This document shows, one piece after another, positions 33,549-42,711 of a DNA stretch of 64,000 nucleotides. Origin of the DNA: Jiella pelagia. GTDB lineage: Bacteria; Pseudomonadota; Alphaproteobacteria; Rhizobiales; Rhizobiaceae. The DNA lies in NCBI RefSeq assembly GCF_026898155.1, contig NZ_CP114029.1:4506001-4570000 (forward strand). The letters are read 5' to 3'. Both the position numbers and the translations under genes were made by a program. Each line of letters starts with the position of its first letter. Position 1 is the stretch's first letter. The notes beneath the pieces are model-generated. The model was not told where the DNA came from, did not search any database, and saw only the letters and a list, made by a program, of their open reading frames with translations.

Positions 33549-35441
33549 TCAGCAGCCGGAGCCAGTCAGGAGCGCCGCGCCGCCGCCGACCTGGTCGACG
33601 GTGACCGAACAGCCGTCCCCGAGATCGACTGCATCACCAGTCGCAACGACCTGCCGGCCGGTGCCGACGATGTAGAGTGTCGCGCCCTGATCGGACACTG
33701 CGGAGACGAAGACCTTGTGATCGCCGAATGCCTTGGTCTGACCGGTGCTGGTCGCGTCCGAGCCGAGCGAGGCGGTCTCAGTCGGCGCGCTCGAAGCCTG
33801 AGGGGTGGCGACGCCCGCCGGCTGCGCGGCCGGCTCCGGCGCGGCGGCCTGGGACTCGCCGCTCTGTTGCGGCTGCGACGACTGGTCCACCTGCTCGCCC
33901 TGATCCGGCTGGCCGGCCTGTCCACCGTCGCAACCAGTCGCCGAAATCGTCACGCGGCCATCGTTCACCGCATCGAGGGTCACCGAACAGCCATTGCCGA
34001 TGTCCGCGCTCTGGCCGACGTCGAGGCTGGTGCGGCCGGCGCCGCCGACGACGAAGAGCGTCGCGGCATTGTCCTGCACGCCCGAGACGAAGATACGGTT
34101 CTCGCCGAAGACCGCCGTCTGACCGGCGCCGAAGGTTTCGCCGGAACCTGACTGAGCAGCAGGCTGCGAGGCCGATCCGCCGGCTGCGCCAGCCGCCTGC
34201 TCACCGGAAGGAGCGGCAGCCTGCTGCTCGCCGCCGCCCTGACCTTCTTCAGCCGAAGCCTGCTGGTCCGGCTGGCCTTCCTGCTCATCCGGCTGGCCGG
34301 CCGGCTGCGCCTCGCCCTGGCCGCCTTCGCAGCCGCTCGCCGACAGGGTCGCTGCATTGTTTTCCGTGCTGTCCAGCGTGATGCTGCAGCCGTTGCCGGC
34401 GTCGATGCTGGAGCCGGTGGCCACCTGCTGGCGCTGTCCGCCGATCACCATCAGCGTTGCGCCCTCGTCGGTGACGCCGGACACGAAGATCCGCGTCTCG
34501 CCGAAGCTCGCCGTGCCGCCGACCGGCACAGCGCCGCCCGAACCGCCGGAAGCGCCGCTCTGACCTTGCTGGCCGCCCTGGTTCGCCGTCTGCGGGCTGT
34601 CCTGAGCCGGCTGCCCGCTGGTTTCGGAGGTGGCGGCTGCCGCGGCTGCGGCCTGTTCTGCTCCGTCCTGTCCCGAACTGTCGCCGCTCGACTGCTGGCC
34701 GCCCTGCGACGCCGCCTGCTGCTCTCCGCCCTCGGAAGCACCCGCCGCCTGGCCGGAGCCGCCGTCGCAGCCTTCGGTCGAGAGGAACGCCGCGCCGGAG
34801 GCGACGCCGGCGAGCGTCACCGAGCAACCGCTGCCGAGATCCACCGAGGAGCCGGCCTGAACGTCCTGCGGCTCGCCGCTTCCGGTCGACAGCGTTGCCG
34901 AGCCGTCCGCAACCTCAGAGACAGAGACGCGGCCGGAGCCGAAGACAGCCGACTGACCCGGCACGAGGATCGCGCCCGTCGCGCCGATCGACTGCACCAG
35001 CTGCGCGACGTCGCCGCCGCCCTGGCCGCCGGACTGCTGGCCCTCTGAGATCTGCGAAACGCTTTGCTGCAGCTGCTCGATCTGGGTCTTCAGTTCTGCG
35101 ATGCCCTGGCTGGCCTGATCCTCGCCCTGATCCTGCTGCGGCTGGACGGCCGCGGTGATCTCGTTGGTCTTCGTCTCGATCGTCTGGCCGAGCTGGTCCA
35201 TCCGCGTTTGAAGCCCGGCGACCGCGTCGGTGACGGCCTGGCTTGTCTCGTCGAGCTTGCCTGAGACCGCTTCGGAGACCGACAGGACGCTCGCCTGCGT
35301 CTGGTTGATCGGCTCCCTGAGCGAGGCAATCTCCTCGTCGACATTTTCGCTGACGTCGTCGACGTCGGGCCCGATCAGCCAGCCGATGAACAGGCCGACG
35401 ATCAGCGCAACGACGATCGGAATAAACTTGGAACCGCCCAT
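33549..35441 (-). CDS. Membrane-anchored coiled-coil protein with four cysteine-tailed repeat modules and Gln/Gly/Ser-rich linkers
   Basis: A 630-residue protein. The ATG at 35441 has an excellent GGAGGAGG site; upstream in-frame Mets lack one. One transmembrane helix (residues ~6-25, IPIVVALIVGLFIGWLIGP) is followed by a coiled coil (~30-140). Four ~67-residue modules follow at about 156-222, 304-372, 436-505 and 563-630. Each has the pattern GQ-x-AVFGxxxIFVSxVxDxxATL, then (D/G)xGxGCSVTLD, ending T-x-SGC. Linkers are long and low-complexity (GGQQ, QPAQ runs). Each module has two cysteines, compatible with one disulfide per module outside the cytoplasm. I do not recognise the family. An extracellular or periplasmic structural or adhesion role is a guess from architecture only. 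Confidence 0.75.
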   Translation of the reverse strand: MGGSKFIPIVVALIVGLFIGWLIGPDVDDVSENVDEEIASLREPINQTQASVLSVSEAVSGKLDETSQAVTDAVAGLQTRMDQLGQTIETKTNEITAAVQPQQDQGEDQASQGIAELKTQIEQLQQSVSQISEGQQSGGQGGGDVAQLVQSIGATGAILVPGQSAVFGSGRVSVSEVADGSATLSTGSGEPQDVQAGSSVDLGSGCSVTLAGVASGAAFLSTEGCDGGSGQAAGASEGGEQQAASQGGQQSSGDSSGQDGAEQAAAAAAATSETSGQPAQDSPQTANQGGQQGQSGASGGSGGAVPVGGTASFGETRIFVSGVTDEGATLMVIGGQRQQVATGSSIDAGNGCSITLDSTENNAATLSASGCEGGQGEAQPAGQPDEQEGQPDQQASAEEGQGGGEQQAAAPSGEQAAGAAGGSASQPAAQSGSGETFGAGQTAVFGENRIFVSGVQDNAATLFVVGGAGRTSLDVGQSADIGNGCSVTLDAVNDGRVTISATGCDGGQAGQPDQGEQVDQSSQPQQSGESQAAAPEPAAQPAGVATPQASSAPTETASLGSDATSTGQTKAFGDHKVFVSAVSDQGATLYIVGTGRQVVATGDAVDLGDGCSVTVDQVGGGAALLTGSGC

Positions 35442-35752
35442 GCGATCCTCCTCCCCCGGGAACATTCTGTGGGCCCAAAGAGAGAAGGGGCGAGCCTCAA
35501 AGTCAACCGCACATGGCGTCAACGCAAGTTTTTTTGCACTGCCTCTTGTCCGGCCGCGGCCGCGGAGGATCTTTGCCTTCTTTTGCCGTGTCGGCGAGCC
35601 ACGGTGCATCGGCTGATCCTTGCGGCAGTCGGAGCGGGAAAGGCGCAAGTCGCCGCGACTTGTTTGTCTCGGGCCTTGCGTCGGAGCCGGATTGGCGGGA
35701 TGGAGGCTTCCGCCAAGTGGTTGTGGCGGCGTGACGGCGGAGGAAGCGGAAG

Positions 35753-36499
35753 ATGACGGTCGAGCTATCGGTCAACCTCAACGCGGTCGCGATGCTGCGC
35801 AACCGTCGCGACCTGCCCTGGCCGAGCGTCACCGGCCTCGGCCGCATCGCGCTTCAGGCGGGCGCCCATGGGCTGACGGTGCATCCGCGGCCGGACGAGC
35901 GGCATATCCGCTTTTCCGACCTGCCGGCGATCCGCGCCCTGATCGACGAGGAATTTCCCGAGGCGGAGTTCAACATCGAGGGCTATCCGTCGTCCGAGTT
36001 CCTCGATCTCGTCTCTGAGACGCGGCCCGAGCAGGTGACGCTCGTTCCGGACGATCCGTCGCAACCGACCTCCGACCATGGCTGGGACTTCGAAGCGAAC
36101 GCAGAGCTTCTGACGGCGGTGGTCGCCCAGCTGAAGGGGGAGGGTGCGCGGGTCTCGCTCTTTGCCGATGCCGACCCTGCCCAGATGTCGGCGGCGGCAG
36201 CCACCGGCTGTGACCGGGTCGAGCTCTACACCGGCCCCTATGGCGGAACTCATGACGATCCGTCAGCCGCCGAGGCCTGGATCGAAAAGCTCGGGGCGAC
36301 GGCCGATGCCGCACTCGACTTCGGCCTCGGCGTCAACGCCGGCCATGATCTGACGGTCGCCAACCTGCCGCCGCTGGTCGCCCGTATCGCGAGCCTTGCG
36401 GAAGTCTCGATCGGCCACGGCCTCACCGCCGATGCGCTGGAATACGGCATGGCCGAGACAGTGCGCCGGTTCCGGCGGGCCTGCGGTCAGGCGGTGTGA
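35753..36499 (+). CDS. pdxJ: Pyridoxine 5'-phosphate synthase PdxJ
   Basis: A 248-residue TIM-barrel enzyme that condenses 1-deoxy-D-xylulose 5-phosphate with 3-amino-2-oxopropyl phosphate to make pyridoxine 5'-phosphate. Family landmarks are LSVNLNAVAMLRNRR at the start, GAHGLTVHPRPDERHI with catalytic residues, FNIEGYP, PEQVTLVPDDPSQPTSDHGWD, RVELYTGPYG and GLGVNAGHDLT with SIGHGLTADALE at the end. The length is normal for the alphaproteobacterial branch. It is monocistronic here: the upstream gene is divergent and the downstream one convergent. The neighbourhood has several PLP enzymes, but no operon link is visible. Confidence 0.96.
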   Translation: MTVELSVNLNAVAMLRNRRDLPWPSVTGLGRIALQAGAHGLTVHPRPDERHIRFSDLPAIRALIDEEFPEAEFNIEGYPSSEFLDLVSETRPEQVTLVPDDPSQPTSDHGWDFEANAELLTAVVAQLKGEGARVSLFADADPAQMSAAAATGCDRVELYTGPYGGTHDDPSAAEAWIEKLGATADAALDFGLGVNAGHDLTVANLPPLVARIASLAEVSIGHGLTADALEYGMAETVRRFRRACGQAV

Positions 36500-36827
36500 G
36501 AGTGGCGCCCCCGGCCTATCGCGCAGCCCGGCGATGAAGCCGCTTGCCATTGCGATCGCCGGTGCGTGCCACGCAAGGCCTGCCGCGGCCACCTTCTGCA
36601 CCGGCAGGGGCATCGTGCCTGCTCGCCACGTCCGTCCATCCGCAAGACGAACACCGCGTTGAAGGCAATCAAGCTCGTGTTTCATCGTCAGGCCGGCAGT
36701 GGCGTCTGGCGCAGGTCATGCCTCACCGCATGTCACGCCGTGCTGCGATCCGGACGCGAGAACGCGAATGACCACAGCACGGGGAACAGACGGTCTCAGT
36801 TTATCGGCTCGGCCTTGCGTGTGAAGC
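36500..36827. other. Intergenic region between convergent genes, nothing recognised
   Basis: The 328 bases separate the ends of pdxJ and the sugar dehydrogenase gene. Several ORFs can be read but show no family resemblance and have arginine-rich shadow-like composition. No clear terminator stem was found by eye. Confidence 0.5.
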
Positions 36828-38198
36828 CTACTGCGCCGGAGCCGGTTCCGGAACAGGTGCTTCTGCGGCAGATGGCGCATCCTCCGGGGCGGGTGAGGCG
36901 GTGGGCGCCGGAACGCCTTCGACGGGGGCCGATTCCGTCGCGTAGCCGATGCGGTAGATCACGCCATTGACGTCGTCGGAGACGTAAAGCGCACCATCGG
37001 GCCCGGCTGCGAGCCCGGCCAGCCGGCCCATCTGCTCCCACTTCCCCTGCCGGTCAATCAGAAAGCCAGAGACGAAGGGCTCGATCGCGATCGGCTCGCC
37101 GCTTTCGAAGCGAACGCGCACGACCTCGTATCCCGATGGCGGCTTGCGGTTCCAGGAGCCGCGCATCGCGGCGAAGGCATCGCCCTGAAACTCGTCGGGG
37201 AAGGCTTGGCCCTGGTAGAAGGCCATTTGCATCGGCGCGGCATGAGGCGTGTACATCAGCACCGGTTCGGTGCTCTTTTCAGCCCACTCCGCGTTGGTGC
37301 CCTGGCCCTCCGGCGGCTCGTCCTGGGGATTGAGTTTGGAGTCCGCGTAGACGTAGGGCCAGCCATACCGCTTGCCCTCTTCGATGCGGTTGAATTCCTC
37401 CGGTTGCTCGTCGTCGCCCAGCCAGTCGATACCGTGGTCGAAGCCGTAGAGCCTGTCCGTGTTCGGCTGGAACGCAAAACCGATGGTGTTGCGAAGGCCG
37501 GAGGCGAAGATCGCGCGCTCGGACCCGTCCTTGGCCATCCGGACCATCGTCGCGTTCTCGTCATTGGTCTCGCCGCAGGCGTTGCAGGTCGAGCCGACCG
37601 AGACGTAGAGCATGTCGTCCGGGCCGACGGTGAGCGTCCGGTTGGGATGCTGGCCGCCTTCGGGAAAGTCCGTGGCGATCCGTTCCAGCTCGCCGAACGT
37701 ACCATCTTCCTTGACCGGCGCCCGGAAAACGTCGTTGACGGTCATCAGAAAGACCGTGTCGCCGTCGAAGGCGATGCCGTGCATCATCTCCTTCGTGGCG
37801 ACGATCTCGCGGCCATCCGCCCGGCCGTCGCCATCTTCGTCCTTCAGCATCGTCACCGTGCCCGCCTCACGGTCGGTCACGTAAAGATCGCCTGTGTCGG
37901 AAACGGCGATCATCCGCGGGTGGCCGAGATCCTCGGCGAAGACGTCGACGGAAAAGCCCTCCGGCTTGGTCAGCTGCTGCAGCCGCTCGGCCGTCGGCTC
38001 GACGGCGGCCGGTTCCAATACATGGCCGGTGATGGCGATGTCGGCAGCTTTCGGATCCTTGAGATTTTCGGGCACATTCGAGGGTTCGGCGCCTTCGAGA
38101 TTGGGGATCTTGGAGCGCATGTCGGAGCTGTCCTGAGCCGCGGCGGGCAGGACGGCAGCTCCGGCCAGGAGCAGGGCGAGGATAGGGGTTCGAAGCAA
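36828..38198 (-). CDS. Secreted PQQ-type sugar (sorbosone) dehydrogenase family protein
   Basis: A 456-residue protein with a Sec signal peptide (cleavage around LPAAAQ|DSS). It contains a six-bladed beta-propeller of the soluble glucose/sorbosone dehydrogenase family: FAEDLGHPRMIAVSDTGDLYVTDR, YVSVGSTCNACGETND, ASGLRNTIGFAFQP and RGSWNRKPPSGYEVVRVRF. Members oxidise aldoses or sorbosone in the periplasm with PQQ, feeding electrons to the respiratory chain. A pair of cysteines (CNAC) in the propeller could form a disulfide. The last ~35 residues are a Pro/Ala-rich tail (APTASPAPEDAPSAAEAPVPEP) not found in the core family. PQQ biosynthesis genes are not in the window. Confidence 0.87.
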   Translation of the reverse strand: MLRTPILALLLAGAAVLPAAAQDSSDMRSKIPNLEGAEPSNVPENLKDPKAADIAITGHVLEPAAVEPTAERLQQLTKPEGFSVDVFAEDLGHPRMIAVSDTGDLYVTDREAGTVTMLKDEDGDGRADGREIVATKEMMHGIAFDGDTVFLMTVNDVFRAPVKEDGTFGELERIATDFPEGGQHPNRTLTVGPDDMLYVSVGSTCNACGETNDENATMVRMAKDGSERAIFASGLRNTIGFAFQPNTDRLYGFDHGIDWLGDDEQPEEFNRIEEGKRYGWPYVYADSKLNPQDEPPEGQGTNAEWAEKSTEPVLMYTPHAAPMQMAFYQGQAFPDEFQGDAFAAMRGSWNRKPPSGYEVVRVRFESGEPIAIEPFVSGFLIDRQGKWEQMGRLAGLAAGPDGALYVSDDVNGVIYRIGYATESAPVEGVPAPTASPAPEDAPSAAEAPVPEPAPAQ

Positions 38199-38397
38199 GG
38201 CGGATCTCCGTGGATCGCGGGTGATCTGCCGTAAGTCCTGATTTCCGCAAGAGTTCCTTCACGTTGATCGTGAGAACTCGAACCGCACCAGGAGGAGGCA
38301 GTCTGGTCTCTCCGCTCGAAGCGAAAGCGCGGTAAGCTGGCGGACAGCAAAGGGGCCGGCGCATTATCATGCGCCGGCCCCTGGTGCAGGAGCGATC

Positions 38398-39325
38398 TCA
38401 GCCCTGCTTCTTGGCTTCTTCGCGGCCAGCCTCTTCGGCCGCGCGGCCGACGGCTGCGGCGCGCTCCGCAAGCGGCTTCGCCTCGCTACCGGAGCGAGGC
38501 TTGAGACCCTGCTCATCTGCCTCCTGCGAGGCGGCCTCGTAGCTGGCGCGTGCGACACCTTCCGCCTTGTGCAGGGCAGACTTGCCCTCGCTCATGGCCC
38601 GCTCGCGCATGTCGTCGCTGGCTTCGCCGAACAGCTCGTCCTCCTGGCGGGTGCGGGGGAAAGCGGAAGCGATCGCCAGCCCCACGCCCAGCGCCAGAGC
38701 GCCGGCCACGAGAGGCTGCTCGCTGAGGAAATCTGCCGCCCGCTGCCCATTGTGCGTGAGGCCTCGCCCTGAGGCTCTGCGCACCGCGATAGGCGGACCT
38801 GGCGCCGCTTCCTGCAGCGTCCCGGGCGTCATGAAGCCCGCGGCGGACCGAATCGGCTGCGGCGTGCCCCGCGCTGGAGGCCGACGCGCCCGCCCGGCTG
38901 GCCGAACCCTTGGCCGACGAGGCGGCGCCCGCCGCCGAATGCTCCGCATCGCTCAGCCTGTCGCCGAGGCTGCGGCCATGCTCGTCGTGCTCGGGCGGGA
39001 ACGCTTCGTCGAATCGGTCATAACGACGATCTTCGCGCCAGCGTTCGTAGCGCCCGACGGCGTCCGACCCGTGAGACCGCGCACCACTACCCATGAAAAG
39101 CCAGGCAAAGCCTGCCCCGATCATGCCGAGCGCCAGGGGATTATCGCGGACCTGCCGGCCAAGATTGCGGGCAGTTTCCGCGCCTTGGCCCTGCGTCAAG
39201 TGTTGGCTGACCTCATCAACGATCTGTCCGATCGAGAGCTTGCCACGGATGGCGTCGAGGGTGGAGTCGAGGTCGGAGCGATGAGCTTCCGCCTCTTTTT
39301 CCAGGCGATCGGTTTCGGTGCTCAT
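38398..39325 (-). CDS. DUF3618-domain membrane protein of the stress cluster, frame broken at GAGNCTC
   Basis: About 308 residues after removing one base from GAGGCTC at 38771-38777. The N-terminal DUF3618 segment is RLEKEAEAHRSDLDSTLDAIRGKLSIGQIVDEV, followed by one transmembrane helix (NPLALGMIGAGFAWLFMGSG). The middle is a long Ala/Ser-rich amphipathic region (AEHSAAGAASSAKGSASRAG) resembling LEA-like repeats. A second hydrophobic segment (EQPLVAGALALGVGLAIASAF) is followed by a charged Ala-rich tail. The lesion falls in GAQSSGRGLTHNGQRAAD. It overlaps the holin-like gene start region by four bases. DUF3618 genes regularly pair with phage-holin-like and NdiB-like genes in Rhizobiales; a role in envelope stress is usual speculation. 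Confidence 0.82.
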
Positions 39326-39718
39326 CGAGTCTGCTCCTTCACGAGGTCGCTGTCCTTGCCGAACTGCCGAGCCGTACGGTTCGGCGTCAGGCGGTTCGGT
39401 TCGAGGTTCTTTTTGCCTTTGGCAAGAAGGGCCACACCGATGACGGCGATCACGATGCCGACGAGAAGTGCGGCCCAGCTGTCGCCAATCACCTCACCCA
39501 AGGCGACGATGAGCGCCTGGGCCAGGACGAAGAGGGCGACGAGGAGACAGATCCCTCCGGCGGCCAGCGATCCGGCGCCGGCTTCGACCTGGGAGACCTT
39601 GTCCGACATTTCCGTGCGGACCATCCGCAGCTCGGTCTGGACGAGTTCGCTCGTCTCGCGCATGGCGTGCACGATGAGGCTCCGGCAAGGACCGTCCCGG
39701 GTTTTGATCAGCGCTCAT
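39322..39718 (-). CDS. Phage-holin-superfamily (DUF1469, PF07332) membrane protein, frame broken at GAGNCTC
   Basis: About 131 residues with one base removed from GAGGCTC at 39676-39682. The repaired N-terminus MSADQNPGRSLPELIVHAMRETSELVQTELRMVRTEM is the usual start of DUF1469 proteins. Without repair the gene would start 15 codons late at 39672. Two transmembrane helices (residues ~55-75 and ~85-105) are followed by a basic tail. The name holin is historical: in Proteobacteria these are small inner-membrane proteins accompanying DUF883/DUF3618 genes. Four-base overlaps on both sides mark a tightly coupled three-gene operon. Confidence 0.83.
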
Positions 39719-40395
39719 GGTCGGTCTCCAGTCTTCGGGTCGATGGGTCGGGCAGGTGTCTGCGGGGAGGCAAGCGTCGACCGCGACGAACTGGCGAGGG
39801 TCGGTGCGCTAGCGCCTGCGAGCGGAGAGGCGCCTGGCGTGCTGGCTGAGGTGGCCGACGACGTCGAGCGGCTCGGGGCCGGCGCGCGCGTCGCGCCACT
39901 GCTGCGGTGACCTTCGCGACCGGCTCCGTGATCGGCCGACGCCTGAACGAAGCGGCCGAGCCCGAGCCCCACGAGGGCCATCCCAGCCATGAACATGCCG
40001 GGCCGTTCCCGCGCGAATGCGGCGACGGAATGGGTCAACTCCCCGACGTCACGTCCGCCGATGCTTCGGGATGCCTGCTCCAGGCCGCCCGCGACCTCGC
40101 GCACGAGATGCGACGCCATCGACTGGTCGCGCTCGCCAAGCTCGTCGGACGCCTTGCGGACGGCGGCGGCGAAATCGTCGAGGTTCGAGGAGACCGCCTG
40201 CTTGGCCTCGTCGGCACCCTCATAGGCCCGTTCTTTTGCGTGATCGGTAAACGCCTGAGCATCGGCTTTGACGTGCTCGCGCGCATGTTCGCCTTCAGCA
40301 CGGGCCGCATTGGCCTCACTTTCGAGCCGGCTCTTTGCCCGCTCGTCTGCTGGGTCAGACCCGGAATAGCCGGGTGTCTTGGGGATGTCGGACAT
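39715..40395 (-). CDS. Nutrient-deprivation-induced (NdiB-like) Ala-rich protein
   Basis: A 226-residue protein. An amphipathic, LEA-like charged region (SRLESEANAARAEGEHAREHVKADAQAFTDHAKERAYEGADEAKQAV) precedes a hydrophobic helix near residues 130-150 (RPGMFMAGMALVGLGLGRF). The C-terminal ~65 residues are a Ser/Ala/Thr/Pro-rich tail (SRSTSSATSASTPGASPLAG). Similar proteins in rhizobia are annotated as nutrient-deprivation-induced. It is first of the three-gene stress operon. Confidence is good for the gene, lower for the name. Confidence 0.75.
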   Translation of the reverse strand: MSDIPKTPGYSGSDPADERAKSRLESEANAARAEGEHAREHVKADAQAFTDHAKERAYEGADEAKQAVSSNLDDFAAAVRKASDELGERDQSMASHLVREVAGGLEQASRSIGGRDVGELTHSVAAFARERPGMFMAGMALVGLGLGRFVQASADHGAGREGHRSSGATRAPAPSRSTSSATSASTPGASPLAGASAPTLASSSRSTLASPQTPARPIDPKTGDRP

Positions 40396-40406
40396 GATTT
40401 GTCTCC

Positions 40407-40481
40407 TTATGCCAATCCAACGAGCGACAAGATCGCAAGCACGACGACGATCAGACCGATGAGATAGATGATGCTGTTCAT
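40407..40481 (-). CDS. 24-residue hydrophobic small membrane peptide
   Basis: A short ORF with an AGGAG site 7 bases before the ATG. Its product starts MNSIIYLIGLIVVVLAILS and ends LVGLA: a single transmembrane helix with almost no loops. Near-identical mini-proteins (I/V/L-rich, starting M-x-x-I-I-Y-L-I-G) occur widely in Rhizobiales. It sits 11 bases upstream of the NdiB-like start, so it probably leads the stress operon. Function unknown. Confidence 0.75.
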   Translation of the reverse strand: MNSIIYLIGLIVVVLAILSLVGLA

Positions 40482-40529
40482 CACGATGCTCCTGTTATCG
40501 GGATGGGCCTGTCTGGCCCAGTCTTTGCC

Positions 40530-41510
40530 TCAGCCGCGGGCGGATGAGGGTGAGGGGAAATCGGGCGGCGAGGTGCCCGCTACGTGGTCCGCCATGTCGG
40601 CGCCGCGGGCGCCGAGAGGCTGGGCGGGGGACGTCGTGGTGTCGACCGCCGTTTGATGTTCCATCTCGGCGTTGAACTCGGCCCCGACGACCAGGATCGT
40701 GACGGAGATCCACATCCAGGTCAGTAAGCCGATCAGCGCACCGAGAGAGCCGTAGGTTTCGTTGTAGGATCCGAAATTCGCGACGTACCAGGTGAAGAGA
40801 ACCGACACCGCGACGACCACGACGACCGCCAGCGCCATGCCGGGCGTGATCCATTTCCACTGGGCGTCTGCCCGGTCGGGTCCCCAGCGATAGAGCGCTG
40901 CCGCAGCGATGGACGCCAGAACGAGGACGCCAGCGTAGGACAGACCGCGGATCAGCCATTCGACGCCCTGGCCGAGGCCAACGCTTTGCAGCACCGCCGG
41001 CATGACGACCGTCACGCCAATGAGAAGAACGACGCCGAGGAGCGCACAGACGGTGAAGAACAACGTCGTAAGGGTCAGGCGAACAAAGCCGCGCCCCTCC
41101 TTCTCGTCATAGGCAATATTCATCGCCTCGAACAAAGCTTTCATTCCGGCATTCGCGCTCCACAGCGCGACGAGAAGGGACATCACGAATGCAAAGCCGA
41201 GAGCTGCCTGCCCCTGGTCGGCAATGCGGGTGATCTGCTCGCTCAGGATGTCGAGTGCCCCGCTCGGCACGACGCCCTGAAGCGTGGTGAGGCTGTCTTC
41301 CAGTGTGGCCGGGTCGGCAAAGAGACCGATGACGGACACCAGCGCCGTCAGGCCGGGGACGAAGGCCAGAAGCAGATAAAAGGTGACGCCAGCAGCGGTC
41401 AGCAGAACGCGATCGTCGCCGATTTCCGCGTAAGCGCGCCCCATGATGTCCTTCCATCCCGGCATGGGGATTTGTGAAGGTGCCTCGGCCTGCCGGCCCC
41501 GCTCGGTCAT
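40530..41510 (-). CDS. YihY/virulence factor BrkB family membrane protein
   Basis: A 326-residue inner-membrane protein with six predicted transmembrane helices and the YihY signatures: DDRVLLTAAGVTFYLLLAFVPGL, ALWSANAGMKALFEAMNIAYDE, RWGPDRADAQWKWITPG and NFGSYNETYGSLGALIGLLTWMWIS. The family was once called ribonuclease BN in error; its true role is unknown, perhaps lipid or transport related. The C-terminal ~35 residues are a disordered tail. It is transcribed towards the 24-residue peptide and stress operon, 48 bases away, and may head that unit. Confidence 0.92.
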   Translation of the reverse strand: MTERGRQAEAPSQIPMPGWKDIMGRAYAEIGDDRVLLTAAGVTFYLLLAFVPGLTALVSVIGLFADPATLEDSLTTLQGVVPSGALDILSEQITRIADQGQAALGFAFVMSLLVALWSANAGMKALFEAMNIAYDEKEGRGFVRLTLTTLFFTVCALLGVVLLIGVTVVMPAVLQSVGLGQGVEWLIRGLSYAGVLVLASIAAAALYRWGPDRADAQWKWITPGMALAVVVVVAVSVLFTWYVANFGSYNETYGSLGALIGLLTWMWISVTILVVGAEFNAEMEHQTAVDTTTSPAQPLGARGADMADHVAGTSPPDFPSPSSARG

Positions 41511-41958
41511 CTTTCCTCGTACCGCCCGTCATTGATGTGTATCGAGTAAGGGGAACAGCGTCGGGGATTTGTTCGTTCCGGACGGATTAGGGACCCGGCA
41601 AACGAGCTGCCACGTTGCTCCGACAGACCCAAGCTCTTGCGGCCGCACGCCTTCTCATCGGCGGGCTGTTATCCCCGAAGGTCCCGGTCGCGCCCTCGAC
41701 CAGTCACAGCGTCCCGATCGGTGGTGCAGGGCCTCTGCCCCGGCAGCCGCCGCCGCTAAGGACCGCGCCCGTGGCGACCCCTCCTGCCTTGTGGCAACGG
41801 GCACGCCTTGCTAGGCTTCGGTATAAGGGCCTTACCTGGGCCTCCCCCTCCGATCGGGAAAGCATGTGTCATGTGAGGTATGATCCAATCATCGGATCGT
41901 CTTTCGTTCGAGCACGCATGAGGAGGGATTGCGGAACCGGCTCGACGTGGAGGTTCTG
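41511..41958. other. Divergent intergenic region, nothing recognised
   Basis: The 448 bases lie between the divergent starts of the YihY gene and the DnaB-like gene. It should hold both promoters. Readable ORFs lack family features, and I see no repeat or RNA gene. Confidence 0.5.
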
Positions 41959-42669
41959 ATGAAACTGTCCGTCCCGATCTTCCGTCTGAAACGTCAGGCC
42001 CGGCTGTTGTCGCGCGAGGCGAACATCCCGCTGGTGAAGGCCCTCGACCGTCTGGCGCACCGTGAAGGCTTCCGAAGCTGGAGCCTCCTTGTCCGGGAGG
42101 CATCACGCCAGGGACGGGGCGAGAGGATGCTCGCCCAGTTCGGGCCAGGTGATCTCGTTCTTCTGGCTGCTCGGCCGGGCCATGGAAAGACGATGCTTGG
42201 CCTTGAACTGGCGAAAACCGCTGCGCGGGACGGGCGCGATGCCTTTTTCTTCAGCCTGGAAGAAACCGAAGCCGGGATCGCTCGCCGTCTGCGGGACTTC
42301 GGCGTTGCGGATGGCGGTGGTCGTTTCGCGGTCGATACGTCGGACGAGATATCCGCCGACTACATCATCTCCCGCCTGCAAAACCTGCCGAGCGGCGCCT
42401 TGGCCGTGATCGACTATCTGCAGCTTCTCGACCAGCCACGCAGCAAACCGGAACTGTCGGTCCAGCTGCGTTCCCTCGGTGATTTCGCACAAAGCGCGGA
42501 TGCGACGGTGATCGCGATTTCGCAGATCGACCGATCGTTCGAGGGATCAGGTCGAGACATGCCCGGCTTGTCCGATGTTCGGCTGCCGAATCCCGCCGAT
42601 CTCAGTCACTTCTCCCGGACGTGTTTCCTCCATGATGGCAAACTGCGCATCGAGGCAATCGCCCCTTGA
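41959..42669 (+). CDS. Stand-alone DnaB C-terminal-like RecA-fold ATPase
   Basis: A 236-residue protein from the ATG at 41959, preceded by GGAGG. After a ~50-residue helical N-terminus (RLKRQARLLSREANIPLVKALDRLAHREGF) comes the DnaB-type RecA core: Walker A LLAARPGHGKTMLGLELA, FFFSLEETEAGIARRL, the Walker B region ALAVIDYLQLLDQ and VIAISQIDRSFE. It lacks the DnaB N-terminal and linker domains and is half the length of a replicative helicase, so it is unlikely to be one. The N-terminal sequence resembles the small DNA-binding segment of glyoxalase-like or ribbon-helix proteins only weakly. Role unknown; no phage genes adjoin. Confidence 0.8.
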   Translation: MKLSVPIFRLKRQARLLSREANIPLVKALDRLAHREGFRSWSLLVREASRQGRGERMLAQFGPGDLVLLAARPGHGKTMLGLELAKTAARDGRDAFFFSLEETEAGIARRLRDFGVADGGGRFAVDTSDEISADYIISRLQNLPSGALAVIDYLQLLDQPRSKPELSVQLRSLGDFAQSADATVIAISQIDRSFEGSGRDMPGLSDVRLPNPADLSHFSRTCFLHDGKLRIEAIAP

Positions 42670-42711
42670 GCGTCTGCGCCGTTCACTCGGAAATCTGGCA
42701 GCTACGTCCGC

